Below are positions 1 to 8,460 of a stretch of 64,000 nt of DNA, piece after piece. How positions within the stretch are numbered: position 1 is the stretch's first letter; each line of letters begins with the position of its first letter. The stretch spans positions 3,472,001 through 3,536,000 of the forward strand of contig JADJPM010000004.1 of assembly GCA_016713245.1 (NCBI GenBank). The letters are read 5' to 3'. This DNA is from Verrucomicrobiaceae bacterium (lineage in GTDB: Bacteria; Verrucomicrobiota; Verrucomicrobiia; Verrucomicrobiales; Verrucomicrobiaceae). Under the pieces are notes generated by a model. The model was not told the DNA's origin and made no database searches. It saw nothing but the letters and a program-made list of their open reading frames with translations. The position numbers were made by a program, and so were the translations under genes.

Positions 1-1
1 C

Positions 2-349
2 AGCCTCATGGGCGAGCTAGCCACCCCGCCGGGGCTGGAGGCCAAATATGCCGCCACGCATAAAGACCTCATCTCCGCCGAACAGATTGCCCTGCTCGAC
101 ACCCTCGCCGCGAAGCTGGAGGCCTCTGGAGCGCTTCAGTTCAAAGGCTGGGCACTCCCCGGTGAGGCCGGTGTGATGAGCGGTGCCCATGCCGATCTCG
201 CCCGCGTGGCCTGCCGCCGGGCTGAACGCCGTGTGATCGACCTCCATGACACCCCCGAAGCCGTGCCAAACCGCGAAATCGCCCGCTTTTTGAACCGCCT
301 CTCCGATGTCCTCTGGCTCCTGGCCCGCTGGGAGGAGCGGGCGGCTTGA
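2..349 (+). CDS. PduO-type cob(I)alamin adenosyltransferase (3' part)
   Basis: This is the C-terminal part of an ATP:cob(I)yrinic acid adenosyltransferase, the enzyme that makes adenosylcobalamin from cob(I)alamin and ATP. The frame is open at the left edge, so the N-terminal ATP-binding half is missing. The visible part has the family hallmarks: FKGWALPG, then a helix with ARVACRRAERRV, then NRLSDVLWLLAR near the end. In the PduO/MMAB family the corresponding Arg and Asp residues line the active site at the trimer interface. The Met at position 8 is internal, because homologues continue upstream of this ELATP segment. It is followed 95 bases later by a GHMP kinase on the same strand. Confidence 0.85.
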   Translation, partial: SLMGELATPPGLEAKYAATHKDLISAEQIALLDTLAAKLEASGALQFKGWALPGEAGVMSGAHADLARVACRRAERRVIDLHDTPEAVPNREIARFLNRLSDVLWLLARWEERAA

Positions 350-444
350 TCGAGACTCTGCGACGGTTCTGAACCTACCTTTGGCTTGCCGATTGTGAAG
401 GCGACCCGTAGCGTACTCGCTTTCACATCCCTTTTTGACCTCTC

Positions 445-1449
445 ATGCTCATCCAATCGAAAGCCTTCGCCCGCGCCGGCCTTGTCGGAAATCCCTCCGA
501 TGGCTACTTCGGCAAGACGATCTCCTTCATCATCCGGAATTTCCATGCCGAGGTCACCCTCTATGAAACGCCTGAGCTACGCATCGAGCCTGCGGATCGC
601 GATTTGAGCGTCTTCGGCAGCATCGAGGAGCTCGTGCGAACGGTGCGGCAGTTTGGCTACTACGGCGGCATGCGCCTGCTCAAAGCCTGCGTGAAGCGTT
701 TCTTCGAATACTGCTCCAAGCACGGCATCGACCTCCACGGCCGGAATTTCACCCTCCGCTACTCCAGCAATGTGCCACCGCAGGTTGGCATGGCCGGCAG
801 CAGTGCCATCATCACCGCCTGCTGGCGGGCCTTGATGGAGTTTTATCGCGTCGAAATCCCGAGACACCTCGTGCCCAGCCTCGTCCTCAGCGTCGAGAAC
901 GACGAACTAGGCATCCCCGCCGGCCTCCAGGACCGCGTCATCCAGACCTATGAGGGCGTCGTGTTCATGGATTTCAACCGCGCCAGCGTGGAAAAGCTCG
1001 GCTACGGCATCTACGAGGAGATTGATCCCGCCTTGCTCCCTCCCGTGTACGTCGCCTACACCACGCAGCTCAGCGAAGGCACGGAAGTCTTCCACAACGA
1101 CATCCGCGGCCGCTGGAACCGCGGCGAACGAGAAGTCGTCAGCGCCATGTATCAATGGGCCGGGCTGGCGCATCGGGTGAAGGACATGATTCTCGAAGGC
1201 CGTGGCCGCGAGATCGGCCCGCTGCTCAATGAGAACTTCGACCTGCGCCGCCGCCTCTACAAAATCAGCCAGGGAAACATCGACATGGTCGAGGCCGCTC
1301 GCGAAGTGGGTGCCAGCGCCAAATTCACCGGCTCTGGCGGTGCCATCGTCGGCACCTATGAAGATGACGCCATGTTTGAGAAGCTACGCGCCGTGCTCGA
1401 ACCCATGAAAGTGGCCGTCATCAAGCCGCAGATCCTGCTGGAAGCATGA
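445..1449 (+). CDS. GHMP kinase, glucuronokinase-like
   Basis: This 334-residue sugar kinase of the GHMP superfamily has an N-terminal segment with GLVGNPSDGYFG, a phosphate-binding loop PPQVGMAGSSA at residues 111-121 and a C-terminal GHMP motif KFTGSGGAIVG near residues 294-304. The sequence, including the GYYGGMRLL block and the ELGIPAGLQDRV block, recalls plant glucuronokinase (GLCAK), which makes glucuronate 1-phosphate. Substrate assignment is by recalled similarity, so another uronic acid or sugar is possible. Length is normal for the family. Its stop lies 3 bases from the stop of the convergent acyltransferase. A uronic-acid kinase would fit a genome that degrades acidic polysaccharides. 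Confidence 0.75.
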   Translation: MLIQSKAFARAGLVGNPSDGYFGKTISFIIRNFHAEVTLYETPELRIEPADRDLSVFGSIEELVRTVRQFGYYGGMRLLKACVKRFFEYCSKHGIDLHGRNFTLRYSSNVPPQVGMAGSSAIITACWRALMEFYRVEIPRHLVPSLVLSVENDELGIPAGLQDRVIQTYEGVVFMDFNRASVEKLGYGIYEEIDPALLPPVYVAYTTQLSEGTEVFHNDIRGRWNRGEREVVSAMYQWAGLAHRVKDMILEGRGREIGPLLNENFDLRRRLYKISQGNIDMVEAAREVGASAKFTGSGGAIVGTYEDDAMFEKLRAVLEPMKVAVIKPQILLEA

Positions 1450-1452
1450 CAC

Positions 1453-2067
1453 TCACGGCTTTGGCAGATCGCCGATGCGCTGCATGACCTCATCGGCGAG
1501 GGCTTGGTAAAGTTCCTTGCCCGTCTTGCCATAGCTAGGCAGATCAGGCCGCCAAAGATCCCCCACCGAAAGCGTCACATGGGATGGCCGTGGAAAGCAG
1601 GCCCCACGCGGAAAGCACTCCCGACTGCCAAAGATGCGCAGGGGCAGCACCGGAACTTCCGACTTCGCGATGAACAAGCCCACCCCCGCCTCGGCAGGCA
1701 TGAGGTTGTCATCGGGGCTACGGGTGCCCTCCGGGAAGATGAGAACCTTCTTCCCTTCCTTCAGCAGGCGGATGGTGAGCTTCAAAGACGAAGCATCCGG
1801 CTTGTCACGATCAATGGGGATGGCCTGCCAGCGGCGCAGGATCCAGCCAGCCACCGGATGATTGAACAGCGTCTTCCGTGCGAAGTAATGAATCGGCTCA
1901 TCGAAGGTTTGGCCCACGAACGGTGGGTCAACGAAGCTGGCGTGGTTGCAGGCGATGAGAGCCGGGCCGTCAATGCGCAGCTTCTCCGCGCCCATGATGC
2001 GAAAATCGGCCAATCCATGCGCTAGCTCGCTGAAGATGTGCCATCCAAGCTTATAAACAGGGTCCAT
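1453..2067 (-). CDS. 1-acyl-sn-glycerol-3-phosphate acyltransferase (PlsC-like)
   Basis: This membrane-associated acyltransferase of phospholipid synthesis is expected to move an acyl group to the sn-2 position of lysophosphatidic acid. The catalytic box NHASFVD is at residues 41-47 and the substrate-binding box FPEGTR at residues 111-116, in the usual order and spacing. I chose the Met at 2067 because MDPVYKLGWH starts like the family; a longer reading from 2115 would add 16 unlikely residues but would start only 7 bases after the upstream sulfatase stop. No clear Shine-Dalgarno sequence separates the two options. It lies downstream of the sulfatase on the same strand and may be cotranscribed with it. 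Confidence 0.82.
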   Translation of the reverse strand: MDPVYKLGWHIFSELAHGLADFRIMGAEKLRIDGPALIACNHASFVDPPFVGQTFDEPIHYFARKTLFNHPVAGWILRRWQAIPIDRDKPDASSLKLTIRLLKEGKKVLIFPEGTRSPDDNLMPAEAGVGLFIAKSEVPVLPLRIFGSRECFPRGACFPRPSHVTLSVGDLWRPDLPSYGKTGKELYQALADEVMQRIGDLPKP

Positions 2068-2122
2068 TCGGGAGAAAGTGAGAGCCGAGGCTAGCGAGTC
2101 GCCACCAAAACACAAACGGAGC

Positions 2123-3904
2123 CTACTTCTTCAACGTCAGCGTCACACGGCGCACCTCGGCCACGGTCTTGCCGGGGATGTCGAGGGCCTTCAGCGTGAG
2201 CAGACCACGGCCCGCAGACAACTTCATCGTGCCGAGGCTCAGCGTTTTGAAGTCGCGCATGTAGCTCTCGCCGCCGCGTGAGGCGCGGTCCTGATCATCC
2301 AGCAGACGCGGATACCAGCCGGGGGTGACTTTGCCGGTCGTTTTCGAGTCGCCGAGGCTCAGTTCGATGGAGGAACCTGCATCAGCCTCGGGGCAGACGT
2401 AGTCGATCGTCACATCGTAATCGCCCGCGCTATGCACATCGATGTCCCAGGTCATGAAATCGTCCTTCGTTGTCCAGTTCACGAAGTAAGAGCAGTTCGG
2501 CGCCCCGGAACTGCGCTTCACACCGCCATGCGGAAGGCCATCGCGAGCCGGAAGCATCGTGATGGGGAATTCCGCATAGCCCACGGGATAGGGACGATCA
2601 TCGGCTGGCTTCACGCCGCCTTTGCCCTTCTTTTTGCCATCGGATGGAATATAAGGACGACCAAAAACCTCCTGATGCCATTTCGAGCCTGCGGCGGCGA
2701 GCCTTGCAGCCTCCTCCGGCTTTTCGGCGGCGATGTTTTTCGTCTGATTTGGATCTGCCACCATGTCAAACAGGCCACCAGCAGCATCGAGACGGTATTG
2801 CTGGCTTCGCACGCTGAGGCGTCCGTTGAAGAAGTTCATGAGTTCACGAGCCTGCGCCTCCCATTTGGCCCCCAGAAGCAATGAATCGAAACTGATGCCA
2901 TCCAGCGGCTTCGTGCTCACCGATTTCACGCCCGCCAACGCCGTGAGTGTCGGCAGCAAATCAATCGCTCCGCTGATGTGCGGCACGGTCATTCCTTCAC
3001 TCACCTTCCCCGGCCAGCGCAGGTAGCACACGCTGCGCACGCCGCCTTCGTCCGTGACGCCTTTTTTGCCCTTCATGCCGCCGTTCCATCGCGTCGTGTT
3101 CGGGCCATTGTCGCTAAAATAGACCACGATGGTGTTTTCAGCGATTTTGAGTTCATCAAGCTTTGTGAGCACACGGCCCACATTTTCGTCGATGTTGTCC
3201 ATCATCGCCAAAACCGTGCGGGTCACATTGATGTCCTCCTTTTCGCCATCGTGGCCTCGCTCCGTCACCGTCGAGTCTTTGAACTTGTTCCAATGCTTGT
3301 CCGGCACGCTGAAGGGCGAATGCGGCGTGGTGAGCGGGATGTAGCAGAAGAAAGGTTTTTCGCGGTTCTTCTCGATGAACTCCACCGCCCGCCCCACCAG
3401 CACATCGACGATGAAACCCTTCGCCCGAAACATCTTACCGTTCTCCTCCAGCGGCGGGTCAAAATACTCGCCCCAATGCCCGCTCGTGTAGCCGACATAC
3501 TCCTCGAAGCCGCGGGCATTCGGATGATACGGCCACTGGCTGCCATTGTGCCATTTGCCAAAGGCACCGGTCTTGTAGCCCGCCGCTTTGAAACTGTCCG
3601 CGATGGTCTTTTCATCGGTGTTCAGCCTTTCAAGACCTTCCGAAACACTGATCACCCCGCCACGCGAATGATAGCGCCCGGTGAGAAACTCCGCCCGCGT
3701 CGGCGCACAGACCGGGCACACGAAAAAGCGATCAAAACTCGCTCCGCCCTTCGCCAGCTTGTCGATGTGGGGCGTTTGGAGGTTCGTGTTCCCATTGATC
3801 GAGTAGTCTCCCCAACCCGAATCATCGGCGAGAAGAACGATGACATTCGGCGGAGCCGCGTGCAGCAGCGTGGCAAGGCAGAGAAACAGAGCGATTCGGA
3901 TCAT
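2123..3904 (-). CDS. Secreted sulfatase with C-terminal beta-rich domain
   Basis: This exported type I sulfatase (alkaline phosphatase superfamily) hydrolyses sulfate esters, probably on polysaccharides. A Sec signal peptide covers residues 1-17. The formylglycine motif CAPTR is at residues 66-70, and the metal-binding NVIVLLADD strand lies at 20-28. The sulfatase fold runs to about residue 430. The last 150 residues are beta-rich and look like an added carbohydrate-binding-type module. The family needs a formylglycine-generating enzyme, which is not in this window. Only 7 bases separate it from the longest reading of the acyltransferase. Exact substrate is not deducible. Confidence 0.9.
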   Translation of the reverse strand: MIRIALFLCLATLLHAAPPNVIVLLADDSGWGDYSINGNTNLQTPHIDKLAKGGASFDRFFVCPVCAPTRAEFLTGRYHSRGGVISVSEGLERLNTDEKTIADSFKAAGYKTGAFGKWHNGSQWPYHPNARGFEEYVGYTSGHWGEYFDPPLEENGKMFRAKGFIVDVLVGRAVEFIEKNREKPFFCYIPLTTPHSPFSVPDKHWNKFKDSTVTERGHDGEKEDINVTRTVLAMMDNIDENVGRVLTKLDELKIAENTIVVYFSDNGPNTTRWNGGMKGKKGVTDEGGVRSVCYLRWPGKVSEGMTVPHISGAIDLLPTLTALAGVKSVSTKPLDGISFDSLLLGAKWEAQARELMNFFNGRLSVRSQQYRLDAAGGLFDMVADPNQTKNIAAEKPEEAARLAAAGSKWHQEVFGRPYIPSDGKKKGKGGVKPADDRPYPVGYAEFPITMLPARDGLPHGGVKRSSGAPNCSYFVNWTTKDDFMTWDIDVHSAGDYDVTIDYVCPEADAGSSIELSLGDSKTTGKVTPGWYPRLLDDQDRASRGGESYMRDFKTLSLGTMKLSAGRGLLTLKALDIPGKTVAEVRRVTLTLKK

Positions 3905-3939
3905 GGCCGCGCTCTAACGAAGCCCAGCACATCTAGTTA

Positions 3940-4101
3940 TCATCCCTCATCTCCCGCGCAGCACGAGCCACAGGCGATGTAGCACTCATCGCAGATCCAT
4001 TCCTCGCCCAACAGCCACGCCTCCGGCTTCCCGCAGCGTTGGCAGGCAGCTTGAGGTTGCTCCACCGCAGGCGCGGCGGCATAGGCGGGAGTTTCGTCCA
4101 T
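3940..4101 (-). CDS. Small zinc-ribbon-like protein (53 aa)
   Basis: A short frame encodes 53 residues with CQRC at 20-23, WICDEC at 35-40 and CGSCC at 44-48. Two CxxC pairs separated by 13 residues are the classic layout of a small zinc ribbon, and similar tiny Cys-rich proteins ending in GSCC are found widely in bacteria. The start codon overlaps the start of the divergent glycosidase-like gene in the palindrome CATG, so the two initiation sites share bases on opposite strands. The stop lies 35 bases upstream of the sulfatase start on the same strand. Function is unknown; metal binding is inferred from the cysteines. Confidence 0.6.
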   Translation of the reverse strand: MDETPAYAAAPAVEQPQAACQRCGKPEAWLLGEEWICDECYIACGSCCAGDEG

Positions 4102-5323
4102 GCGTTACCTTCTCCTCTCCCTCCTTCTTGCGCAATCCGCCCTCGCGCAAAATTCCGATCCCTTCCCCACCCCGCCGAATGTGAAAGGCCTCCAGGTGCA
4201 GATGGTCGATGATGCCCTGAAGCTCGGCATTCACCACGCTGGCGTGAACATCAATCTCACCGCGCTCTACACTGCGAAATCCAAGCCCGAGAAGGGCGAG
4301 TTCGTCTGGAACGAATCTTACCTCGCGTCCCTCGACCGGCAGATCAAGCCGCTCTCCGACAAGGGCATCCTCGTCTATCTCATCGTGCTGACTTACCCCT
4401 CGAAGAATCCCGCCATTGATGCCGTCACGCTGCATCCCGGCCATCGCAAGGATTACAAATTCAGCGTCGGAGCACCGAACACGACGAGCGGCTTCTTCCC
4501 CGCCGTGATGAACCTCATCGCCGAACGCTGGAGCGGTGCGCATCCCGAACACGGCCGCATTTGGGGCTGGATCATCGGCAACGAGGTGAACTCCCACTGG
4601 CTCTGGAACAACATGGGCCTCGCCCCGCTCGAAACCGCCGTCTCCGAACACGAGAAAGCCGTGCGCATCGCCCACACCGCCATCCGACGGCATTCGCAAA
4701 ACGCCCGCGTGTATCTCTCCTTCGATCATCATTGGTCCATCGGCATGAACGGCATCAGTCCGCAGGAAGCCCTGCCCGGCCGCGACTTCCTCGATGCCTT
4801 TGCCCGCCTTGCCCGCGAGCGGGGAGACTTCGATTGGAACGTCGCCTGGCATCCCTACCCCGAGGACCTCGGCAATCCGCGTGCCTGGGCCGATAAAAAC
4901 GTCACACGCGCCGATGACACCATCAAAGTGACCTTCAAGAACCTCGATGTGCTCCCGAAGCATCTCGAAAAGCCCGAGCTGCTCTTTGGCGGCAAGCCGC
5001 GACGCGTCATCTTGAGCGAGCAGGGCTTTCAAACGCTGCTCAAGCCCGAGGGCGAAGAACTGCAAGCCGCCGCCTATGCCTACGCCTGGGAAAAAATCGC
5101 CACGTTGCCTACCGTCGATGCCTTCATCTACCACCGCCATGTCGATCACGCTCACGAAGGCGGCCTTCGCCTCGGCCTCTGGCGCAATGCCCCACACTCC
5201 GTGGCTGATCCACACTCGAAGAAGCTCCTTTACGACCTCTTCCAAAAAGCCGGCACACCTGAGTGGCGTGCAGCCGCAGACAAACTACTGCCTGTCACAG
5301 GCTTGAAGTCGTGGACAGATTGA
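4100..5323 (+). CDS. Secreted glycoside-hydrolase-like protein (DUF5722-like)
   Basis: This 407-residue exported protein has a signal peptide at residues 1-16 ending ALA. Its order of elements suggests a TIM-barrel glycosidase: WIIGNEVNSHW places an Asn-Glu pair at 161-162, as for the acid/base of clan-A enzymes, and VILSEQGF places Glu308 where the nucleophile would be. WHPYPED at about 251 resembles another clan-A barrel segment. The overall sequence recalls the DUF5722 family of Planctomycetes, Verrucomicrobia and Bacteroidetes, for which I know no established substrate. It is the only plus-strand gene in this stretch and starts inside the start region of the small zinc-ribbon gene. Confidence 0.65.
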   Translation: MRYLLLSLLLAQSALAQNSDPFPTPPNVKGLQVQMVDDALKLGIHHAGVNINLTALYTAKSKPEKGEFVWNESYLASLDRQIKPLSDKGILVYLIVLTYPSKNPAIDAVTLHPGHRKDYKFSVGAPNTTSGFFPAVMNLIAERWSGAHPEHGRIWGWIIGNEVNSHWLWNNMGLAPLETAVSEHEKAVRIAHTAIRRHSQNARVYLSFDHHWSIGMNGISPQEALPGRDFLDAFARLARERGDFDWNVAWHPYPEDLGNPRAWADKNVTRADDTIKVTFKNLDVLPKHLEKPELLFGGKPRRVILSEQGFQTLLKPEGEELQAAAYAYAWEKIATLPTVDAFIYHRHVDHAHEGGLRLGLWRNAPHSVADPHSKKLLYDLFQKAGTPEWRAAADKLLPVTGLKSWTD

Positions 5324-5345
5324 TCCGTCAATCAGGTCAACAAAG

Positions 5346-6617
5346 TCACTCCGGCAGTTCCTCACCACTCGTTTCCGGCAGAAAAGCCAGGAACACGAGC
5401 CCAAGCAAAAAGAAGCCACCGAGGCAGGTAATGGCGAGTCGGAGGTCGAGCGTGGATTTCATCCAGGCAGAGAGCCAGATGAGCACCGGAGCGGCGAGAA
5501 GGCGTCCCGTGTTGAAGCAAAAACCAGAGCCAGTGGCTCGCAAATGCGTCGGGAAAAGGGCCGGGAAGTAGGCGGCATAACCTGCGTGGATGCCCTGAGC
5601 ACAAAAACCAAACAGAGGCAGCAGCACGAGCAGCAGTGTGTAACTGCCAAAGTGTGAAGGCAGCCAGCAGATTACCGGCGTCATCGCCAACGCGGCCAGA
5701 TGCATGATGACGAAAGTCTTCTTGCAGCCCCAGCGAGCACTTAGCGGCCCAAAGGCCAGCATCCCAGCCCCGGCGCCTGCCGTTTGGATGAAACCGAAGG
5801 CGATCTTCGATTTGCTGGCCCAATCAGGATCATTCGTGCGCTTCAAGAAATCCGCCGCAATGTCCTGCCCGGCCACCACCACGCCCCAAAAGGTCGCCAG
5901 GCCCACCATCGCCAGCAGCGCACCAAAAACCGCTCGTGAGCGCCAGCGTGCCTCGCCGAGCAACTCGCTGAAACTGCCCATGCGCTTCGTCTTCGACTCA
6001 CGCGCAGCTTTCCACGATTCTGGCTCCTTGATGCTCATGCGCACCCAAAGCACCAGCAAAGCTGGGGCGACGCCCAGCAGATACGCCGTGCGCCATTCGG
6101 TGCCCACCCAAAGGCCCGCTGCCGCCGCCAGCCATAGGCCGCAAACACTCGTCGCGTGAAAAATGCCGCCTGCTCGCTCGCGAGCCTCCTTAGGAAACAC
6201 CTCCGCCACCAGCGCCGCACCCACCGCCCACTCGCCGCCAACGCCCATCGCCACCAAGAAGCGCAGTACACCCACCTGCCAGATTTCATCCGCAAACGCC
6301 GTGATGCCGGAAAACACCGAGTAAAACAAGATCGTCAGCGCCATCACGGGATTCCGCCCCCATTTATCTGCCAGCGAACTGAACAACAACCCGCCAAAGG
6401 TGCCGCCGAGAAGGAAGATGCCAAGGAACCTCTCACCCCACACCTTCACCAGCGGATCATCAGCCTTCACATCCAGCAGATCCGGCAGCATATCCGCCCG
6501 CGTGAGATTGTAGATCTGCCCTTCAAACGCATCGAACACCCATCCGAGCGAGGCAACGATCAAAACGAGCCACTGATAACGAGTGACAGAGGAATACCAT
6601 TTGGGCTGGGTGCTCAT
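5346..6617 (-). CDS. MFS transporter, sugar acid/sialate type
   Basis: This 423-residue integral membrane protein has about 12 predicted membrane segments. MFS signatures include SLADKWGRNPVMAL in the loop after helix 2 and a related ARWGCKKTF motif in the second half. The MGVGGEWAVGAALVAE helix is like that of the sialate:H+ and metabolite symporter branch (NanT/SHS-like). It lies 34 bases downstream of the glycosidase-like gene on the same strand, at the end of a long catabolic run. A role in importing sugar or sugar-acid products released by the upstream secreted enzymes is an inference from position. Confidence 0.85.
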   Translation of the reverse strand: MSTQPKWYSSVTRYQWLVLIVASLGWVFDAFEGQIYNLTRADMLPDLLDVKADDPLVKVWGERFLGIFLLGGTFGGLLFSSLADKWGRNPVMALTILFYSVFSGITAFADEIWQVGVLRFLVAMGVGGEWAVGAALVAEVFPKEARERAGGIFHATSVCGLWLAAAAGLWVGTEWRTAYLLGVAPALLVLWVRMSIKEPESWKAARESKTKRMGSFSELLGEARWRSRAVFGALLAMVGLATFWGVVVAGQDIAADFLKRTNDPDWASKSKIAFGFIQTAGAGAGMLAFGPLSARWGCKKTFVIMHLAALAMTPVICWLPSHFGSYTLLLVLLPLFGFCAQGIHAGYAAYFPALFPTHLRATGSGFCFNTGRLLAAPVLIWLSAWMKSTLDLRLAITCLGGFFLLGLVFLAFLPETSGEELPE

Positions 6618-6651
6618 GTGAATTCAATAAGTTCGGAGGTGGAGGATCGAG

Positions 6652-8460
6652 TTACGGGGTCAAGTGGAGCTTCAAAACAACGGCTCCGCCGGGCTGGGCT
6701 TGCACGGAGATCGTGCGTGTCGGTTCCATCTTGCCACGGTCTTTGGCGGTGAGGACATCGGTGACTTGGTAAATGCCGGTTTTGAGGGTAATGCGGGCGC
6801 TGGCGGGGTTTTGGAGGTCTTCATTGATGAGGAGGGCGAAGAGGGTGCCGTCGAGTTTCTTGCGGGCGCGGAGGTGGAGGCGTTTGCTGGGGGCGGTGAG
6901 GGCGAGGCCGATGTCTTCGGGCTTCACGATTTCGGTTTCGGTGATGAGTTCGGCCATCTTTTGCGAATCAGCGGCGATCTCGGTCACGGCCTCGAAGCGG
7001 CCATCTGGAAGGGGTTTGAAGTCCCAGCTCAGAAGGCCGCGCATGGACATGTGGGTGACGTTGTAGGCGACTTCGACGAAGTAACCATGCACGCCGCCGG
7101 AGAGCGCCCACCAGAACTGATTCCGCACCTGCTCCTTCGAGGGCACGGTGGCTCCGACGAAGGGCACGTGGGCTTGGATGAGGACTTCGGTTTTGGCTTC
7201 GTGCGGTCGCCAGGCGAGCATTTTGGTCTCCCAGCGCATGAGATCGGGCTTGTTGCTCCAGCCGCCGATGGGCGCGTAGTCGGTGCCGATGACGTCGATG
7301 CCCCAGGCCTTCAGATCGCGCATGAGCTTCACTTTGTCGGGCGGAGCGTCGATGGCGTTGTGGCCGATCACGACTTCGACGCTGGTCGGTTTGCCGAGGG
7401 AGTCGATCCAGCGCACCTGCTGCTCGAGGTCTTGGTATTGCTCCGGCGAGTCCTTGGTGCCGAGCTGGTTGTAGAGATGAAAGGCGAGCAGGCCGGGATG
7501 ATCTTTGGTGGCAAGGATGACGGCTTTGTGATGGTCGGTGAGCGGCGCGGACTTGTGGGCTTCCTCTTCGTTGCCGACATAAAGACAGGTGTAGATGCCT
7601 TCCTGCCATGCGATGTCGAGCAGGCTGACGAATCGCTGCGCGGCGTCCGGCAGATCAACGAGGCCGCCGCTTTGCACGACGATGGTGTTCATGCCCGTGG
7701 GTTTCAATGCGCGGACCATGCGCTGATACGACGGCAGGTCCGGCATCGGCGAGCCCCACACGCGCACGGCGAAGGGCACGCGCGGCTTGGGTGGCGGTGG
7801 ATTTGGAAAGGCGGTCTTCTCATGGCCTGCGACTGGCGGCGCGGCCCTGGCTTCAAAGGGAATCCAATAACAGCCCGGTGGAACTTTCACGGGCCAGTTT
7901 TGAAGATCGTTCACGCCGGGTTTGTTCGGATGGATGGCGTGGCAAAGCACCGCTCCGGCCGAGTAAGCGCCTTTCAGATCGGCACCGAGCGCGAGGATGA
8001 CGCGCTTCGTTTTATCCAAAGGATGATCCGCTGTCTTGATGCGATAGCCGCCGGGCGTGATGCCATCGAGAAAGCCGCTGCCGGCGATCTTGGCGGCGAA
8101 GGCGTTGTTTTGCAGCGTGCCGAGGCAGAGCAGGTGATGCTTCAAATCCTCGTCGGTCACCTTCGATGACTCCACCACGCGGGCTCCCTTGACCTTGTCG
8201 ATTACGTAGCGCTTGGCCCAGTCGAGCGCCTTGCTGTCGTAGTCGTCGCCGAGGCCGTCGGGCATGACGATGGTGAGATCGGTGCCGGTTGGGGTGAAGT
8301 CGATCAGCGGCTCGCCCTGCATCATCTCCGGCACTTGAGGCGAGATGGAGTCGGGAAACGCGATGGGGGCCGCACGCCAGAGAATCCAGTCAGCGGGATC
8401 GGCCTTCGATCCGGCGAAAGCGGGGGAAGCGAGCAGGACGAGTGCGAGGAGGCGTTTCAT
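6652..8460 (-). CDS. Secreted putative glycosidase (TIM-barrel-like)
   Basis: This 602-residue protein has a clean signal peptide (MKRLLALVLLASPAFA). Residues about 50-210 look like the alpha/beta accessory domain that precedes catalytic barrels in several glycosidase families. Residues about 220-480 look like a TIM barrel: strands such as MNTIVVQSG, IYTCLYVGNEEE, LLAFHLYNQLG, and GIDVIGTDYAPIG. The C-terminal 100 residues are beta-rich. I could not assign a known GH family or a catalytic pair with confidence. Its ATG overlaps the stop of the upstream sulfatase in an ATGA arrangement, which points to translational coupling and joint expression. Confidence 0.55.
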   Translation of the reverse strand: MKRLLALVLLASPAFAGSKADPADWILWRAAPIAFPDSISPQVPEMMQGEPLIDFTPTGTDLTIVMPDGLGDDYDSKALDWAKRYVIDKVKGARVVESSKVTDEDLKHHLLCLGTLQNNAFAAKIAGSGFLDGITPGGYRIKTADHPLDKTKRVILALGADLKGAYSAGAVLCHAIHPNKPGVNDLQNWPVKVPPGCYWIPFEARAAPPVAGHEKTAFPNPPPPKPRVPFAVRVWGSPMPDLPSYQRMVRALKPTGMNTIVVQSGGLVDLPDAAQRFVSLLDIAWQEGIYTCLYVGNEEEAHKSAPLTDHHKAVILATKDHPGLLAFHLYNQLGTKDSPEQYQDLEQQVRWIDSLGKPTSVEVVIGHNAIDAPPDKVKLMRDLKAWGIDVIGTDYAPIGGWSNKPDLMRWETKMLAWRPHEAKTEVLIQAHVPFVGATVPSKEQVRNQFWWALSGGVHGYFVEVAYNVTHMSMRGLLSWDFKPLPDGRFEAVTEIAADSQKMAELITETEIVKPEDIGLALTAPSKRLHLRARKKLDGTLFALLINEDLQNPASARITLKTGIYQVTDVLTAKDRGKMEPTRTISVQAQPGGAVVLKLHLTP

